NCBI GenBank assembly: GCA_022790685.1
Contig: JAAVXQ010000125.1
Span: 1-7,819 of the forward strand
DNA from: Clostridia bacterium
GTDB lineage: Bacteria; Bacillota; Clostridia; TANB77; CAG-508
Reading direction: 5' to 3'
Length of the DNA: 7,819 nucleotides
The notes beneath the pieces were generated by a model that was given only the letters and a program-made list of their open reading frames with translations, was not told the origin of the DNA and did no database searches. A program made the translations under genes and the position numbers. Of the stretch, positions 6,810-7,819 are shown piece after piece (the first letter of the stretch is position 1; the number at the start of each line of letters is the position of its first letter).

Positions 6810-7101
6810 ATGACTATAAATTATAAATTAAAAATGAATATGGGAAGAAATATTTATTATGGAACTATGAGATTAGATGTTAATGGTGAAAATGCTTCTG
6901 GAATGATGTCTTGTAATAATATTAGAACTAGTTTTAATAATGGAAAAGTTAATGGAAATAAAATAGAATTTTCGGGACGGATTTAAAATATTTTTATCAC
7001 ATATTAATTATGTTGCAAAAGGTGAATTTGATGAAAATAAAATAACATTAACAGCAGATACAAATAAAGGTAGTTTTGAGATAACTGGAATAGGAATGTA
7101 A
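6810..7101 (+). CDS. Small beta-rich protein of unknown function, needs one +1 frameshift at CGG
   Basis: With a +1 shift at CGG 6978-6980 this encodes 96 residues: 56 codons in the first frame, then GGA 6979-6981 and on to TAA 7099-7101. Without the shift it stops at 6984-6986 after IEFSGRI. The protein is a series of short alternating beta strands in two similar halves: x-Y-x-L-K-M-N-M-G...G-T-M-R-L-D-V-N-G, then NKIEFSG-GFKIF...INYVAKGEFDENKITLTAD and a G-S-F-E-I-T-G ending. This resembles small predicted beta-barrel or beta-sandwich domains of Firmicutes built from repeated 'Y-x-L-x-x-x-x-P-M-G' and 'F-x-G-x-x-K-T' strands, which I recall as uncharacterised. No signal peptide, membrane span or cysteine pair (single Cys in the first half). 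Strong ribosome binding site, own terminator, monocistronic. That both halves of the fold appear only after the shift is good evidence that the shift is real. Confidence 0.72.
6975..6981 (+). other. +1 frameshift site GGA CGG A in the small beta-rich gene
   Basis: GGA (6975-6977) is followed by CGG (6978-6980) and A. The 0 frame stops two codons later. Skipping C6978 gives FSG-GFKIF and a 40-codon continuation that completes the beta-rich domain and ends just before a terminator. As at the other two sites, the shifted codon is GGA. Confidence 0.7.
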
Positions 7102-7106
7102 GTTTA

Positions 7107-7152
7107 AAAACTCTATTTTTAAATGAAATATAACAAAAATAGAGTTTTACTT
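7107..7152 (+). terminator. Intrinsic terminator after the small beta-rich gene
   Basis: Perfect 14-bp inverted repeat AAAACTCTATTTTT (7107-7120) and AAAAATAGAGTTTT (7135-7148) with a 14-base loop and T-rich tail. It starts five bases after the stop of the +1-extended frame but 120 bases after the 0-frame stop, which supports the extended gene. The stem is nearly symmetric in A and T runs, so it may work in both directions. Confidence 0.85.
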
Positions 7153-7452
7153 TGCTAAAATATTATGCAATATTTAAATGATATTGAATGTATAATATAA
7201 AATATTAATATTCTAAAATTATCTCCTTTAAATTTATTTCTATCACATAATTTACTATATATTATCTTTTGTTATTATATACGTACATCTAATAATTGAA
7301 TATTTTCTTTTTAAAATTGAATTATCTTAGCAAATAGATATGGATTATAAATAAAGAGAATAAATATATTATAGTATAAATGTTTTTTCTAAGTAGATAT
7401 TTAAGTAATATATTTTAAGATAAATGAAATATACTATATATAATAGATAAAA

Positions 7453-7506
7453 ACCATAATATAATTTATATTTAAATTTAATAATTATTGTAATATTTAT
7501 TATGGT
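7453..7506. repeat. Inverted repeat ACCATAATA/TATTATGGT
   Basis: Nine-base perfect arms at 7453-7461 and 7498-7506, separated by 36 A/T-only or nearly A/T-only bases. In such AT-rich DNA this can arise by chance; no T-run follows, so it is not a clear terminator. Confidence 0.35.
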
Positions 7507-7574
7507 ATTGCATATTATTATATATAAAGAAAATTACATTTTCCACAAATTACTATTGATTATTAAAACTAAAC

Positions 7575-7604
7575 TTGGTATTATAATTGATAGTGCGCTA
7601 TAAA
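7575..7604 (+). promoter_or_regulatory. Possible weak upstream promoter
   Basis: TTGGTA (7575-7580), an 18-base spacer and TATAAA (7599-7604). Spacing is acceptable, but both boxes are imperfect. It would be the first of a tandem pair with the stronger promoter at 7681. Confidence 0.3.
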
Positions 7605-7680
7605 GTAATAGTAAAAAAGTGCGAAAAATGTAATAAAAAGTCACATAAAAAAATATTTTTAGAAAATATGAAAAAATATG

Positions 7681-7709
7681 TTGACAAAGTAAAATAGAGG
7701 TGCTAAAAT
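7681..7709 (+). promoter_or_regulatory. Strong sigma-A-type promoter reading out of the window
   Basis: Consensus TTGACA (7681-7686), a 17-base spacer and TAAAAT (7704-7709), preceded by A-tracts at about 7645-7678 that could act as an UP element. Predicted start is about 7716. The 100-base leader that follows has no start codon with a ribosome binding site and includes a small hairpin (TTAATCA 7776-7782 with TGATTAA 7792-7798). The long untranslated leader and A-tract context would suit a stable-RNA (rRNA or tRNA) operon, but the transcribed gene is not in view. Confidence 0.65.
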
Positions 7710-7819
7710 ATAAAACAGTCACAGCAAGAAGTTACCATAAAAAGCACATTAAAAACATAAAAAATAAGGTCAAAATTAATCATAAAAATTGTGATTAAAT
7801 ACTTTAAAAAAAATATTAA

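Larger units (their letters stand above)
7153..7680. other. AT-rich intergenic region, no gene seen
   Basis: More than 500 bases of A/T-dominated DNA with frequent stops in all frames and no ribosome binding site placed before a plausible start codon. Two imperfect copies beginning AGTGCG lie near 7592 and 7619 and share a following A-rich stretch. I recognise no structured RNA, tRNA or attachment site. It may serve as an upstream region of the promoter at 7681. Confidence 0.6.

Noticed and set aside
983..6981. CGG reassigned to another amino acid
   Set aside because: Changing the meaning of CGG does not repair the frame; each site needs a one-base skip to continue the protein.
983..6981. 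Random indel sequencing errors
   Set aside because: Not fully excluded without reads, but three independent errors all adding a C in front of GGA, in frame to make CGG, and none elsewhere, is unlikely by chance. No longer shared sequence motif surrounds the three sites.
7221..7235. Ribosome-binding-site-like AAAGGAG on the minus strand
   Set aside because: No ATG, GTG or TTG follows at a suitable distance with an open frame.
7534..7722. A 62-residue hydrophobic minus-strand ORF
   Set aside because: No ribosome binding site, overlaps the strong plus-strand promoter, and its Leu/Ile/Phe-rich composition is what A/T-rich DNA gives by chance.
1..7819. CRISPR arrays, insertion sequences, tRNA or rRNA genes
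   Set aside because: No regularly spaced repeats, transposase-like ORFs, terminal inverted repeats or recognisable tRNA/rRNA sequences were seen on either strand.

Overview
The window is strongly AT-rich bacterial DNA with A/T-ending codons, purine-rich AGGAGG ribosome binding sites, TTGACA/TATAAT-type promoters and U-tailed hairpin terminators. This points to a low-GC anaerobe of the Clostridia/Bacillota type (a Fusobacteria-like organism is a less likely alternative). UGA acts as a stop and UGG as Trp, so nothing suggests a mycoplasma code.

Layout. (1) 2-1766, +: ftsH, the membrane AAA+/zinc protease, cut at its 5' end by the window edge. (2) 1826-2705, -: an RluA-family pseudouridine synthase, convergent with ftsH and sharing a bidirectional terminator with it. 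(3) 2820-4541, +: a large multi-membrane-span protein of the GT-C/YfhO/PTPS-related type, divergent from the synthase with back-to-back promoters. (4) 4725-6566, +: an operon of an Fe-S-scaffold-like (NifU/IscU-like) protein, a 34-codon ORF with its own ribosome binding site, and a GGGtGRT-family protein. (5) 6810-7101, +: a small beta-rich protein of unknown function. (6) 7153-7819: an AT-rich stretch without a convincing gene, ending in a strong outward-facing promoter whose product lies beyond the window.

The main observation is translational. Three of the seven genes (ftsH, the pseudouridine synthase, the small beta-rich gene) are each broken by one apparent single-base insertion. In all three the break lies exactly at an in-frame CGG codon followed by A (CTT CGG A, GAT CGG A, GGA CGG A). 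Skipping the C and reading GGA in the +1 frame restores the full protein at once. These are the only in-frame CGG codons I can find in about 2,100 codons; arginine is otherwise AGA, with one CGT noticed. The genes show no other decay. This suggests that CGG is not an ordinary sense codon here and that ribosomes routinely shift +1 (or read CGGA as a four-base codon) at it. A systematic sequencing error is the main competing explanation, though three identical contexts, all coinciding with the only CGG codons, would be a strange error pattern.
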